A DNA stretch of 64,000 nucleotides from Sternotherus odoratus (Eukaryota > Chordata > Testudines > Kinosternidae): the NCBI GenBank assembly GCA_032164245.1, contig JAVMKO010000001.1, forward strand, positions 76,009,892 through 76,073,891, written 5' to 3'. Shown here in pieces: positions 48,931 to 60,459 of the stretch (positions within the stretch are counted from its first letter, which is position 1; each line of letters opens with the position of its first letter). The position numbers were made by a program, and so were the translations under genes. The notes under the pieces were generated by a model. The model was not told the origin of the DNA. It ran no database searches and saw nothing but the letters and a program-made list of their open reading frames with translations.

Positions 48931-49323
48931 CATAGGCACAGACTCCGTGGGTGCTCCGGGGTGGAGCACCCATAGGGAAAAATTGGTGGATGTTGTGCAC
49001 TCACCGGCAGCTCCCTGCCCCACCTCAGCTCACCTCCGCTCCGCCTCCTCCCCTGAGCGCGCCGCTACCTCTTGCTTCTCCCCCTCCCTCCAAGCGCTTG
49101 TGTGGTGAAACAGCTGTTTTGCACGGCAAGCCTGGGAGGGAGGGGGGAGGAGGGGGAATGTGGCGCGCTCAAGGGAGGAGTCGGGGCCAGGGCGGGAATT
49201 TGGGGAGGGGCCCAATAGGGGCAGGGAGGGGGCGGAGTTTGGGCAGGGACTTTGGGGCAGGGGTGGAGTCAGGGCAAGGGAGGTGCGAGCACCCACCTGC
49301 GCTAACAAAAGTTGGCACCTGTG
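48931..49323. mobile_element. Non-autonomous element inside the minus-strand DIRS, about 393 bp
   Basis: Ends cataggcacagac and gttggcacctgtg are roughly inverted. Flanks actggtag and cctggtag match at 7 of 8, suggesting a hAT-type 8-bp duplication. The purine-rich interior has ggggagg and ggcggagtttgggcaggg words and no coding function. Confidence 0.72.
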
Positions 49324-50769
49324 CCTGGTAGTTAGCTGGAGGCTGGCGGATGTGAACACCTTCCGCCTCAGAATGTCAAAACATTTAGTACCCTTCGCTG
49401 GAAAGTAGTCTTCGGGTGGTGTTGCCTAGATTCTTCTGTGGCTGCTCATACAACTAGAGAGTTAGAGGCAGGATCGGTGAAGAAAAAATCTTGCACTTTC
49501 ACAGGACAAAATATCATCACTCAGCTCTTTTGGGGGTAATAGAGCATGATGTAGGTGTATGCCATACCAACCTGGCACGTTTCATGATAGCCTCATTTAC
49601 TGGGAGACCTACCTGATTGGGTCCCCTGGGCTGTACAATGAACAAGAACTTATGCTGTGTGTCATGATCTTCCTCAAGTGGGATCTGAAGTTCAGTTGCC
49701 ACCCTCTGCAACAGTCCTGGGTACTGCCTGTGGTTATCACGGAGGGATAACGAAGGTGGGGCAATTGCTTCATTGGGCGAGGAGGAGGATTCACCCATCC
49801 ATACTGGTAGATCTAACTCAGCCTCTTCCTCCTCTGTTTACTTCAGTGGAACCAATTGCTCTTGCCTAAGGGAAGAGGACTGGTGAGACTCTTACAGGGA
49901 TCCAGGATACCGCATATAGGGATCCCATGGACCCCAGTTCAGAGTCTGGTGGGGGGAAGGATCCCAAAGGCATTGGGCCAGGGCCTATCAGAGGGGGGCC
50001 AGGAGAGCCATTTGGCCTGGTCCTCAAGCTCAAAGTGGGCCTCAAATTTAGACATTTGTTAATTTTTTGGCATTTGATGTTTCGCAACTTGTTTTTATGC
50101 GCATCCCTATCAGACCAAAATGTGACACACTCTCAGCTTAGAGCTTCACATTTAAGCAAATAAGAGATGTGATTTGGTAAAAGACTTTTTTTCTGTGCAA
50201 AAAAAAAAAAAAAGGCTAGAAAAGCACTTAACTAAAAAATATTCAAATTATGTCTCACTTTTTTGGTGCCTTGTTTAGTTTTCATATTTTTTTTATGGCT
50301 GGGGCCTCAAAAGCTGGAAGTGACACAGGCCTCTCTGGATCACTGAGAGGATCTGCATTGGGCACCAGTAGTCCCTGTGAGGGTAGGCTTGTCTGGTTGG
50401 AAGCACTAGACGCTCAGTCTAGAAGCTCTGTCTGGGTTACCCTCCCTTTGTGGAGGTGATGGTTCCCCTTGGACATTAGTTTCAACCCATGAAAAGGTCA
50501 GAGCCAGTCACAACACTGGTACTCTGTGCTGGCGGATGGAGCCAATGAGTGGCTCTTTCTCTTTGAAGTGGATTCTTCTTCTAGCGTCAGAATAGTCCCA
50601 CCTGGAGCTTTTGATAAGTGCCAGCAAATGCCAGTTCTTCAGATTACTAGCAGGTACCTGAGTTGGTACCACTGGATTCTTGTCCTGGGCCCCTTGCTCT
50701 CATTGGCAGGAGGCTTAAGCAGGCCTTAATTCTGTAGCACCTGAACACAGGAACTCACCTGAGTTGGAA

Positions 50770-51330
50770 GAAGTAGGGGAGGGATCCTTTCTTTTTGGAA
50801 CAGATGTGGAAAGGGATATGTTCTTGTGCCCATGAGGCTGCCCTTATGCTCTTTTGTGGTTAATAAACTTATTTTTGCTTTATCTAAAACAGTATGTGAT
50901 CATCATAATTCAAGGGCAAAAGGCTGTTGCATATTCTTCATACATTGATGGGGGGGGGGTGAATTTTATGAGCTTACCCTGTACAGTTCTCTGTGCAGCA
51001 CAAGATGGCAAAATTTGGGGTTTATACTCCGGGGGGGGGGGGGGGCGGGGTGCATGCCTGAGAACTTGGTAGTTGCCCAATCTGTAGCCTTCCCATGCAG
51101 GCCTGCATATACTGCAGCTGGGTGTGTCTCTACCTGTATGTATGCTGGTGAAAGTGCAGTCTAGAGAGGGCTTTGCAGCTTATCACAGCAATACAGTGTG
51201 AGAGGGAGCCCAAGATGGTGGGTCAGAGGGGTTCAGTGGTACCCGAGTTCCAGGTGGCACCCCAGAAAGAACATGTCACAGGAGTAATCTCTCCCGCCTG
51301 AATGTGATTGGGTTCTCATGGCTTTCTCCA
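50770..51330 (+). repeat. Possible LTR or other insertion in the minus-strand DIRS
   Basis: Non-DIRS sequence with aataaa (about 50862) and two G runs (50950-50959 and 51031-51045). It has some features of an LTR tail (aataaacttatttttgc) and ends near aacatgtcaca. Borders and family could not be fixed. Confidence 0.35.
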
Positions 51331-52723
51331 TGAGGTACTTCTTTAGTTGAAGTACTTGTCCATCTCAGGAGAGGGAAGCAGCAGCAGATCCTGCACGTGG
51401 CAGAGATAAATGCCCCCCCAAGGCAGTAAAGAGAGCACTCATGGTCATTGTTGACGGAAGAGCAAGGATAGGAGACACGATCCTTAACCTCAGAAATCTG
51501 GGCAACGTCCTTCTCCCGAAGGTGGGGAAAACTAATCTACACTAACTATAAAGAGAATAATAAAAACACCAAGAACTATCTACAGTTACATTTACAGATA
51601 AGAAAGCTGGTGCTAAGACAGCTTCAGGCACAGAGGGTTCCAACTCAGGCCATGAGGCGTTAAGGAGGAACTCGGAGAGGCGGACGGTCCACACTTCCCC
51701 TTATACTCTTCGTGCTGAGCCGAAGGATCTTCAGGGAGCAGCTGTGGACCAATGGACACTATTTGCAAGGTTTTCCAGAATCAGGCAAATGGATACCCAT
51801 GTGTGGAATATACATAGAGACCAGCACTCAAAGAAGCTACAAAAATAGCTACAGCGGTGCTCCTTCACAGATGTTAAGGTATCTCACAAAGGAGGATAAG
51901 TTCCTATGCCCCATTTTGCAGATAACAGAATCTGTGACTCATACGAGGCCACTGAACTATTCAGTGGATAAACTGATAATAAATTCCATGTCTCTGGCTG
52001 CCCAGTCATACACATGTACATAGAAATGAAAATACCTTGCTTTCCACTAAACTATTCCTCAAAGCTATCTAGCCACAGAACAGCCTATTTGAATCTAAAG
52101 GTTTCCACAAAGCGTCCCCTCTGCACATGACTGCCTCTCAGGTTCCAGGGCCGGATTTTTTAAGGAATTTAGGCATCTGGTGGGAAAATTGCACCAGGTG
52201 CCTTTATGCATCTTTAGGCATCAGAATACCCTTAAAAATTTGACCCTCAATCTCTCCTGACACAGACACAACAAAAGCTTTAACACAAAACTACTAAAAA
52301 GAACAAACCATAGACAGGAAGGTCTCCACTCAGCATCAATGAGCCGCAGTATCAGAGCCTCATTGTGAAGTGGACCTGTTCTCCCTCTAAACTGTAATAA
52401 CATTATTTAACTCTTGCATAGACTTTTCACCCATGGCTCTCACGTGTTCCTTACAAAGGGAAGGCAAGCATCATCCCAATTTTACAGATGGAGAAACTCA
52501 GGCACAGAAGTAACTTGCCCAAGGAGCCTCCTCATTCATTGCTGCTTTGTGTCATTGTTCTCATTCTTCAACTGCAGTTTGTGAATAACCCATGGTAGCT
52601 ACTATACTCTTAGAAGACTGATTAGATGGTGCTTCCCCAAGCCCATTGTCTCACCGAACAAAGCTCCGGAAGCTAGGAAAGCAGAGGGCAGTGAAGGCAC
52701 AAACACAGGGACTTAAAGAATGT

Positions 52724-52729
52724 TTTATT
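52724..52729 (-). promoter_or_regulatory. PLBD1: Probable PLBD1 polyadenylation signal
   Basis: AATAAA on the minus strand, about 65 bases after the PLBD1 stop at 52794. The 3' UTR would therefore be very short, about 90 nt. Confidence 0.75.
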
Positions 52730-52793
52730 TTGTGGGAGAATAACATTTTTCCTTTTTCTGAAAAGTTTCTTTTCATAAACACAGATAGCAGTT

Positions 52794-52961
52794 TCACAGG
52801 ACTGGCTTCATGGTGACGAAGTCAAAGTTGTAGAATTCTGGCAGACCCTGATGCCTGGTCCTATTGAACTGTTTCCAGTTAAAAACAGGAAGCCCATCCC
52901 CCACAGGTGGGCCATTGACAGCACAAGCTGCAAAGGCTGAAGCCATATCGAAATCTGCCAC
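52794..52961 (-). CDS. PLBD1: PLBD1 terminal coding exon
   Basis: This exon has 55 codons plus stop (tga) and follows the acceptor ccttcacag in phase 0. It starts VADFDMASAF and ends PEFYNFDFVTMKPVL. Mammalian PLBD1 has the near-identical ending block (HQGMPEVYNFDF type), so the assignment is strong. PLBD1 is a lysosomal N-terminal-nucleophile hydrolase with phospholipase B-like activity. The last exon forms part of the C-terminal B domain. An N-glycosylation sequon NRT lies in FNRTRHQG. The protein ends right after MKPVL, a few residues earlier than I recall for the human protein. Confidence 0.95.
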   Translation of the reverse strand: MADFDMASAFAACAVNGPPVGDGLPVFNWKQFNRTRHQGLPEFYNFDFVTMKPVL

Positions 52962-53494
52962 CTGTGAAGGACAGGGCAGGATTTTATAGCTAGAGGCTAC
53001 ATTGTTCTATCACATTAGAAGTGTTTAAACACTATGGAGAGGGAGGGCATTGCTCGGATTGGTCCAAGTGGGTATACGCAGGAGTAAGGGAAAGAAACTG
53101 AGCAGAGGAAAACTTATACTAGTTCAAGCAACATCTCCTTGAACAGAAAGATTTATTAAACCAAGCACTGCCCACACCTTAAAACACCAAAGACCCAAGA
53201 TGACTTAAGGCCCCAAATCATGTAAAGGTATCCCCCTGGGGAATATCCCCAGCATAAGGGTCTCCCCAGTTAGTGGAGAGGGGATGTGGCCAAAACAGTG
53301 CTGTGCTTAGGAGCTGTTCTTGGCTTCTGCAACAGCCCCTTGGGGGATTTGGTGAGAAAATACAGGGAGGTACACATGGTATAAAGCCAAATAGCTACCT
53401 TCCCATTCACATTTCTGCACCAAGTGTAACTGCCAAAACGGTGGCACTGCTGAGCCCTGCTATCTGACACAAGTCAGGCAAACCAGGGAAGAGT

Positions 53495-54114
53495 GGAAAT
53501 CCTCAGAACTGGGTCTGGCACTAGAAAAGGTTCAGAGAAGGGCAACTAAAATGATTAGGGGTTTGGAACGGGTCCCATATGAAGAGAGATTAAAGAGGCT
53601 AGGACTTTTTAGCTTGGAAAAGAGGAGACTAAGGGGGGATATGATAGAGGTATATAAAATTATGAGTGGTGTGGAGGAAGTAAATAAGGAAAAATTATTT
53701 ACTTGTTCCCAAAATAGAAGAACTAGGGGCCACTCAATGAAATTGGCGTGCAGCAGGTTTAAAACAAATAAAAGGAAGTTCTTCTTCACACAGCGCACAG
53801 TCAACCTGTGGAACTCCTTACCTGAGGAGGCTGTGAAGGCTAGGACTATAACAGGGTTTAAAAGAGAGCTGGATAAATTCATGGAGGCTAAGTCCATAAA
53901 TGGCTATTAGCCGGGATGGGTAATGAATGGTGTCCCTAGCCTCTGTCTGTCAGAGGGGGGTGATGGATGGCAGGAGAGAGATCGCTCGATCATACCTGTT
54001 AGGTTCACTCACTCCGGGGCACCTGGCATTGGCCACTGTCGGTAGACAGGATGCTGGGCTAGATGGACCTTTGGTCTGACCCAGTATGGCCGTTCTTATG
54101 TTCTTATGTTCTTA
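53495..54114 (+). mobile_element. CR1 LINE 3' end with octamer tail
   Basis: The C-terminal part of the CR1 reverse transcriptase ORF is recognisable at 53551-53910 (GLERVPYEERLKRLGLFSL and AVKARTITGFKRELDKF-like). The 3' UTR follows, then a run of ttatgttc-type octamers at about 54089-54114, the CR1 tail. The open frame of 119 codons is fairly intact, so this is one of the younger insertions here. It is 5'-truncated, as most CR1 copies are. Confidence 0.96.
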
Positions 54115-54355
54115 TGGCAAAGATTTCTGATGCTGCCTGTCCTGCAGCCTTACACACAATCCCAGAAATGGGCTAGCCCTGACAGGGCCTTAGACCTTGC
54201 CAGTATTGTAAGGGTTAATATTAACTTACCTGGCATTTGTACTAAGAACAAAGCTGCCATAAATCCTGCCTGTAAAATCATTCCTTTTTACTGAATCTTG
54301 GGTTAAAACCAAAAGTTACCTTATCTTTGCCAGCTGTGTGCTGAGGATAATTGTA

Positions 54356-54773
54356 CAGTAAAACCTCCATTTAACAGACTAATTTGGGCGGGGGGGGGGG
54401 GGTGTCCGTTAAATCAAAAAGTCCGTAATTTAATTTTTTAAAAAAAACGAGCTGTTGGAGCAGCAGCCCGCCCGCCACAGGGTCGGGGCGGCAGCTCTGC
54501 AGCCCGCCCACTGCTGGGAACCGGGCGGCAGCTGCTGGGACCGGGGCGGGACCCAAGAGCCGGCAGTCCACCCGCAGGCAGGAGCCGGGCAGGACCCGGC
54601 AGCCAGCCTGCCCGCCCGCTGGTGGGAGCCGGCAGCCCGCCCGCCCGCTGGCGGGAGCTGGGTGGCAGCCGGGAGCTGGCAGCCAGCCCGAGAGAAATGG
54701 ATTTCGGATGCATCAGACTTGCTCAGAAATTTTGTCCGTTGCATCCGAAGTCCGTTAAATCGAGGGTTTACTG
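54356..54773. mobile_element. TA-flanked mariner/Tigger-type MITE
   Basis: Ends cagtaaaacctccatttaac and gttaaatcgagggtttactg are inverted, with TA on both sides (54354-54355 and 54774-54775). The tccgttaaatc word recurs near each end. The GC-rich interior has short repeated blocks (gcccgcccgc) and no transposase. Confidence 0.88.
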
Positions 54774-56007
54774 TACTGGTTAAGTCTAGAGCAAAATGAC
54801 TCTTTGAAGAATAATGCATTAGCAAACACAGGGGTCACTGGGGGTCAGGCGGAAGAAACATTCTGGCATGATTCCAGGGAACTGGCCACATGGTTCCCGT
54901 TAATGAGAGCAGACAGCTGCTTGGCAAATTCCCATTCCCTCTGTGACACCCTGAAAATAAGGTAACTGAAGGATCCAGGGCCTTTGAGTCACTAGTACGC
55001 TCCTGAGCCCTATTTACTGCCAGGCTTTAATAGAATTTGGGAATTCACCCTTAGGGCTCTAAGGGTGAACAGTCTCACCATAGCATTCTGCACCTGGATG
55101 CACAGGATTAGTATGTACCCATGTACCTCAGGGTCCTGCATCCTCCCACCCACAAAGTATATGGCTCACCTCCCTCTGCCATCTGGTTCCACCCCTCTTA
55201 CTCTCTTAAGTGAGACTGACCTCACCCCAGCTAGCAGTGACCCTGGCTCTCCCAGTGCCACCTTGAAGAAAAGGACCAGAATGCAGCTGCAGGGAGCGGA
55301 GGCAGCAGGAAGGAGATGGTGCCAACCAAGACTCACGGCAGACAGGAGCCTGTGGTCCACAAGCTGGCCCACAACATTTTGGCACCTGAGGCGGGGAGCT
55401 CAAAATGACACCCCATGACCCCTCACTTGAGACCTTTCAAAGTTTTGGCTCTTGTGCCCTCCTTCCTCCAGCCCAGCACTCCACCATCTCTGTGCATCTA
55501 GAGCAGAGAGAACACATATGCACCAGCAGCTGACACAATTTTCTATACTCTGGGTCCTACTGGAGCTCCCCCGCACAGTCTGGCGTCTGAGGCGGCCACC
55601 TCAGTTCGCCTCATGGTAAGGCCAGCTCTGGTGGCCCTGGGTGCTTCCCCTCCACCCTACAGCACTCCCTTGTGGCCTCAGGAAACCATGGCAATTAGTT
55701 AATCCTCTGGAAAGCAGCTAATTCCCAGATGGTGCAGAGGACCAGAGATCCAAGAGATTACACCACACTGGCAAGGCCCTGGCTAAGCAGGCAAATGCAG
55801 CAGCCAGTCTCCCCTAATCCTGTGCTGGTAAGAAGTGTTGGCCAGGGTAGTGTTTTATTCCTGCCTCTCCCCCCGTGTTGCAGTTTGGGGGGCAGTAGGG
55901 GCAGACAGGGAACCTCCTGAGAACAAAGACTTGGTTAGCAGTTTCAGAGCAGACACCCTGCTTTCACTCAGTATGTAAAGCAGGCCATGGACTCTAGGGG
56001 TCTTTAC

Positions 56008-56114
56008 CTTCGAGTCATAGCAGCCTGCTGGCATAGGGAGAGAAGGGTTCAGGTCTTCGCGGCAGCAGATAGTGTTGCACGGATTGCGCCTGGCATAGGG
56101 CTCCTTCATGTAGT
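56008..56114 (-). CDS. PLBD1: PLBD1 internal exon with the conserved Cys cluster
   Basis: This 107-nt exon starts after tttcccag with two bases of a split Asn codon and ends before gtaaag in phase 0. It encodes YMKEPYARRNPCNTICCRED and a GCYDSK end. The CNTICC motif with a further Cys is conserved in phospholipase B-like proteins and likely forms disulfides in the lysosomal lumen. The order DPY/EPY, CNTICCRED, GGCYD matches human PLBD1. Both joins keep frame. Confidence 0.95.
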
Positions 56115-57193
56115 CTGGGAAATAAATGGGGAAGAGAAAAGAAATCAAGTCAGTCTACTCACACGGCCATCGCCGGCAAGTGTTACGCCCATAGAGTCTC
56201 GAATGAAATGCTCTGCAAGCTGATGCAACATGACCTGGGAAGTTGTAATGAGAGAAAGCCAACTCGTACAAGAGAATGGGAGAGGGATTAGGAGAGAGAA
56301 GGTAGTGAGCGGCTCTGGTCTTAATATTTTAGTCTAGAACAGAAGAAAAAAATTATAGAACAAGAAACTAGAAATGAAGATGGCAAGGAACAAGGTCTAG
56401 CGATGCCCCCTGCAATAGCAGGAAATTGGGGAGTGGGGGAAAACTATGCCCATCTGATTGCAATAATGTATTGCTACTCAGTGAACCAAAGAAAGGGAGT
56501 TCCCATGCCCTTTCCCTCACATCACTGCCAGTTCACCATAGGGGAAAGTCCTTCCAAACTTCACATGTGGCAAACAATGTTATATGAAAAGAAAATCAAA
56601 ATAAAGCAGCTATGGTCATCACTACAGCTGGTGTTTATTCAGACCACTCTTTCCCATTAATCCCAGTACAGCAGATCCTGATAGCATCAAGACAGAGCAT
56701 TGTGCATTGAAGGACATTCCTTCTGAGAGGGGAAAGTTAAAGGAGTCTTTTTAAAAGATTTTATGCTAAATCCCCTATGTTTAGTATTATAGACATATTG
56801 CCTAGTATTTAAGGCTTTGCAAGACCCTTTCTGTGCTCCAACTGTGCTCAAGAATAGTTCTCCCCCGAGAGCCCTAGCAAGTTTCCTAATTCTGTGGGTG
56901 TTTCAGATGGTCTCTGGAAAGGTTAGCTAGAATAGACCTTGATAGCATGTGCACTCAGAAATGAAACCCTCCCTTGCTCGTGCAGGGTTTTTTTTTTAAA
57001 AAAAAATTTCAAGTCTTCTCTCATACCTAGATTGTAAGCTCCTCAGAGCAGGGACTGTCTCATTGTTCTGTGTTTGTACAGCACTGAGCACAATGTGGTC
57101 CTGAGCCATGACTGGAGCTGCCAGGTAACACCACAATATAAACAACAAATAATAATAAAAAACAGATCAATGGAAAACAAATGGGCTTCTTAC
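56115..57193 (-). other. PLBD1: PLBD1 intron, 1.1 kb
   Basis: Minus-strand donor gtaaga, acceptor tttcccag. A dispersed repeat tail (57030-57160) sits near its start. No other feature seen. Confidence 0.85.
57030..57160 (+). repeat. Dispersed SINE/LINE-like tail
   Basis: The words attgtaagctcctcagagca, gggactgtctcattgttctg and a terminal caaataataataa match the repeat at 46655-46777. This copy is better preserved. The family is not named with confidence. Confidence 0.75.
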
Positions 57194-57379
57194 TGTTATA
57201 TCTCATTATATGCTTCATGGTATCCAAGTCAGTCACTTTCCCCTGGTCCCGTCGGAAGATTTTTGCTCTGGGAGCCAGTTCATAAGAAAAGTCCAAGCCG
57301 TATTTCTCAACATACGTTGCATACCCACTGAGGTTGTAGATGGTTTCATGGAAAGGGATGTTGTAAGAAGGCCAGTATC
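57194..57379 (-). CDS. PLBD1: PLBD1 internal exon
   Basis: This 186-nt exon follows the acceptor ccttgcag and ends before gtaaga, leaving one base of a split Asn codon. It encodes [38 protein letters not shown] and MKHIMRYN. The phrase [16 protein letters not shown] is a hallmark of PLBD1 and its paralogue PLBD2; the IMRYNNY join with the next exon and synteny with ATF7IP favour PLBD1. A potential N-glycosylation sequon (NLS) is present. The catalytic Cys and the upstream domains lie beyond the window. Confidence 0.95.
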
Positions 57380-60300
57380 CTGCAAGGGAGACAACCCATT
57401 CTGTTATTTAAACAAACTGTGCACTCGTTAAAAAAATATTGAATTGCTGTGTTGCCTTAACAGTGCCGGCTAGGGAACAGGAGCCAGACCCAGTCAGAGA
57501 ACAGCATAACACATCAGTTGCTATTGGGAGCAGGTGAGTTAATTCATAAGTAATTACAATGGAGAGACGGTGCTAACAGGGTCTCAGGTTTCCACTTTGA
57601 AGGCTTATCCCACAAAGCAAGTTTGAGCCAGCTGCAGGTGAGACTTACAGGAGTATCTTGTGGTGCTTTGAGGGAAGGTCTGAGAGGTTCAGGTCTAGAT
57701 AGTGCCCACAGGAAGAGCTGACCAACTGTGCACCCTCATGATCTGTTGAAGCAGAGGATGGAGCAAGAGTGCTCATCCACAGTAACATGTGCCTTCTGCA
57801 AGCACATCTTGAAGCCACTGAGATTCTTTCTTGAAAGAAAAAATGATTCCTAAAATGAAAAGCACACCAACCTCCCACACCAAATATATGCATCAAACAG
57901 CATGCTGAAAAGTTGAGAAATGTACCAAAGCATGAGACAAACTCAGAAGTGAGGAAGAAATCATGCACCAAGGCACTGGACAAAGAGGCCCCCAAGACAG
58001 CAGGGATACAATTAAGGCCCTGAAACAAGAAGCAGAAAGAGAGGTCATAGCCAAACAAACCATGAAACCAAAGAGGCCAGCAGCCCTTGACTCAGGTAAC
58101 CCAGAAAGGAGCCACAGAACTAACCGTTATTATAGACCTCATCGAAAAGCAGATCAACACAAAAGGATACCCAGAGAAACAGGTGACAGGCTGGTCAGAA
58201 TCAGAGTGGAGAAGGCTGGTGGTAGCTGATGGCGCATATTGACCGATAAGGGAGAGAAAGGGAATCTTGTGCTTGCCACCACTATCACTGCCTCAGTGAG
58301 CCCAAAGCCTTTGAGCTAGGAGAGTTCTGTCCTATCTCACACAAGACAAAGGTCAATACAATCCTGTCGTGAAAGTACCGTTAAAGAATAGTGTATACAA
58401 TTGAAATTACAGGGAGATTATTCGGTAGGCAGAAGGCAATAAGTTAGGATACTCCTAAATTTGCATAAATAAATAAATAATGCCATGGGATCATTCAGGA
58501 CCTGACTCTGAAGAGTAATCCTAGGAGAATTAAAATGTGATCCTTTTCTGCCGATTAAAAATGTATGGTAATGCAGCTCTCTCCTCCATCGGGGAAGGAG
58601 GTGGTACTGGGATGACATATACTGAAATGTGGCCCCTACAGCTACACAGCCACTTTTATCACCAGCCTAGAGCACTGGTTCGCTACGGACACAGAGAGAT
58701 TGCTACCTACTGAGTCTCAACACCAGGGTTTTGCCCGGAGGTTACCCACCTAAATACCAATAGATGTAACACCCCCTCTTCTAAGGAGCTGGATTGGGGA
58801 AATCTGATTGGTTAATGCTTAAATAATAAGTTGGGGCTCATCGGACAACTGTTACACAACTACAAACCAAGCGTTTGAACATATAAAGTTTTGAACTACT
58901 GGACAATATGTCGGAGCCATGCACTTCTCTGAGTAGGTAGTGTGCAGTCTTATGTCTCAATACATACATGGCACAGAAGCGGGTGTCCTGTATAACTACA
59001 CAGCCTGCACTGGCTGACATGACACACACCTGAAGGAAACATACAATGTCACATGTTTCTCTGAGAAGTAAAAGAGATGTCCTCCATAGATTAATGCACT
59101 TGAGCCAGCCTCCAAAGAAGTAACTGGCAAGATATGGGCAGGCTGGCTTTCAGGAACATTCATTTCCAAATAGAATAAATTCTACAGTTGTATTGTCTCA
59201 AAGGAAGACAAAGAGTGCAGATGTCTCCCCTCCCACACCTGGAAAGCACTATATTTAAAAACTACCCATGCAAAGTAACCCATGTTAAATTTTCCTCAAG
59301 TAAAGCCTCTCCCTCACTGTTCCGCTTCTGCAAGGCTGTAAATCCCTCCTACACAGAGCAGTGTCCTCATAACCCCGGGGTGAGTTTCTGCTCCAGATCG
59401 AGGGCTGCCATTGCTGCAGGTTAGGCCATGCAGAGTGCACAATGAGCTGAATGTAGAGCTGGGAATATGGGAAGCACCTGGCCCATGCACACAGCAGGGA
59501 CTCTGCTGGGTCTCTAGGAGGAACTTTCTTTTTTACTCTTCCTGACTGTGAAGCAGCAAGGGACTGTACTGAGTGCTGTGTGGGGAGCCAACGACTGTAG
59601 TTAAAGTACAAGACTTAAGAGTCCAGAAATCTTGACTCTATTCCTGGCTCTAACTCAGACATGTTTTCTGACTGTAGGCAAACAACCGCTTGGAACTCTG
59701 TTTTCCCATCTATAAAATAGGGATAATACTTGTCGCACAGAGGCTGGGAGGCTTAATTCATTACTATTTGTAAAGTGCTCTGGGATCTTTAGATGGAAAA
59801 GGCTATGTAGATGCAAAGTAAGAGGTTCACAATCTAGGTATCTTACCTAACTCATCTCTGCTCCAGAGGCCAAAGACAGTGGCAGTGGCCAGCAAGTCCT
59901 TCTGCATTTAAGGCTGGCTAAGAAATTGCATCCTTTTCTCTCAGCTAGGGACCTCACCTCAACAATCCATGTCTTTGTCACCTTAAGGTCTCCATTACCA
60001 CTACTTGCTGTACTTAGGGCTACAAGGCCACCTAGAAGCTTAAGCTAGTACAAACACAGCTGCCTGACTTTTGAGTAGGACAAGGAGGTTAGAGCATATT
60101 GCCCCTTTCCTCTGAGCTCTGCACTGGCTGCCGGTTCACTTACAACTAAAATTCAAGTTGCTTGCTTCTACCTGGATCCTGCCTTTCAGAGACATTCTCT
60201 CCATCTTTATTCTGCAGAATCGCCTATGTTTTGTGGGAGCACTTCAGCTGCCTATCGCATAGGTGATGCTCAGAGAGACAAAGAGATATCCTCGGTTGCA

Positions 60301-60459
60301 GAGGATAAATACACTTAGAAATGTGTCTAAGCCCACAGACTGGACAACTTTAATAAACACTCCAAGATTCTCCTCTTTGCTCCAGCTTCCCTTTAAAGTA
60401 AGTCTTGAGACTCTTGTCATTCAGCTCACTCACTCCACAAGAATGCTTTAAGGACTATT

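Larger units (their letters stand above)
46775..51845 (-). mobile_element. DIRS-type retrotransposon, minus strand, recombinase missing
   Basis: On the minus strand, the left end at about 51836-51700 reads cttctttgagtgctggtctc, like the inner DIRS left end. A gag fragment lies at 49798-49517, with RVATELQIPLEEDHDTQHKF. Reverse transcriptase blocks follow: QLNTFICKLKFPM (about 48110), FRKGF-like and FLYLDNWLL (about 47844-47818, YLDN for YLDD). The RNase H-like LNEIFTQWGRPSWDLFD is at about 47020-46970. The right end is near 46790, where it reads ccaggtaagtaacctcc. The recombinase that should lie between RNase H and the end is absent. Internal insertions lie at 48931-49323 and possibly about 50770-51330. 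Confidence 0.83.
37561..52704. other. Intergenic region between ATF7IP and PLBD1
   Basis: About 15 kb between converging genes holds a CR1 tail, several hAT MITEs, a tRNA-derived SINE, a Harbinger-type MITE and the minus-strand DIRS copy. A (CA)n run lies at about 37924-37941. In 42681-46650 I found only weak MIR-like fragments (about 45350-45450) and no supported gene. Between 51850 and 52700 there are MIR-like pieces (about 51865-51945, 52440-52525) and a decayed 'ggccggattttt' repeat at 52147-52245. Confidence 0.7.
52962..56007 (-). other. PLBD1: PLBD1 last intron, 3 kb
   Basis: On the minus strand the donor is gtaaag and the acceptor is ttcacag. It holds a CR1 tail (53495-54114) and a TA-flanked MITE (54356-54773). 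A stretch at about 55375-55635 (ggcacctgaggcgg and ctgaggcggccacctcag) is probably a decayed repeat. Nothing coding was seen. Confidence 0.85.

Noticed and set aside
53551..53910. A 119-codon frame as a novel small protein
   Set aside because: It is the C-terminal part of the CR1 reverse transcriptase ORF, with the CR1 3' tail directly after it.
54089..54114. Short direct repeats considered as a CRISPR array
   Set aside because: The octamers are contiguous, without spacers, and form the known CR1 tail in a vertebrate genome.
54430..54825. Gly/Ala/Pro-rich minus-strand frame of 131 codons
   Set aside because: It lies inside the MITE at 54356-54773 and ends at its borders.
57645..58058. Minus-strand 137-codon frame as an upstream PLBD1 exon
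   Set aside because: It shows none of the PLBD1 blocks expected before the YWPSYN exon.
57963..58229. Basic 88-codon frame as an extra exon
   Set aside because: It is on the strand opposite to PLBD1, has no clear splice context or recognisable similarity, and lies in an intron; left as unrecognised.
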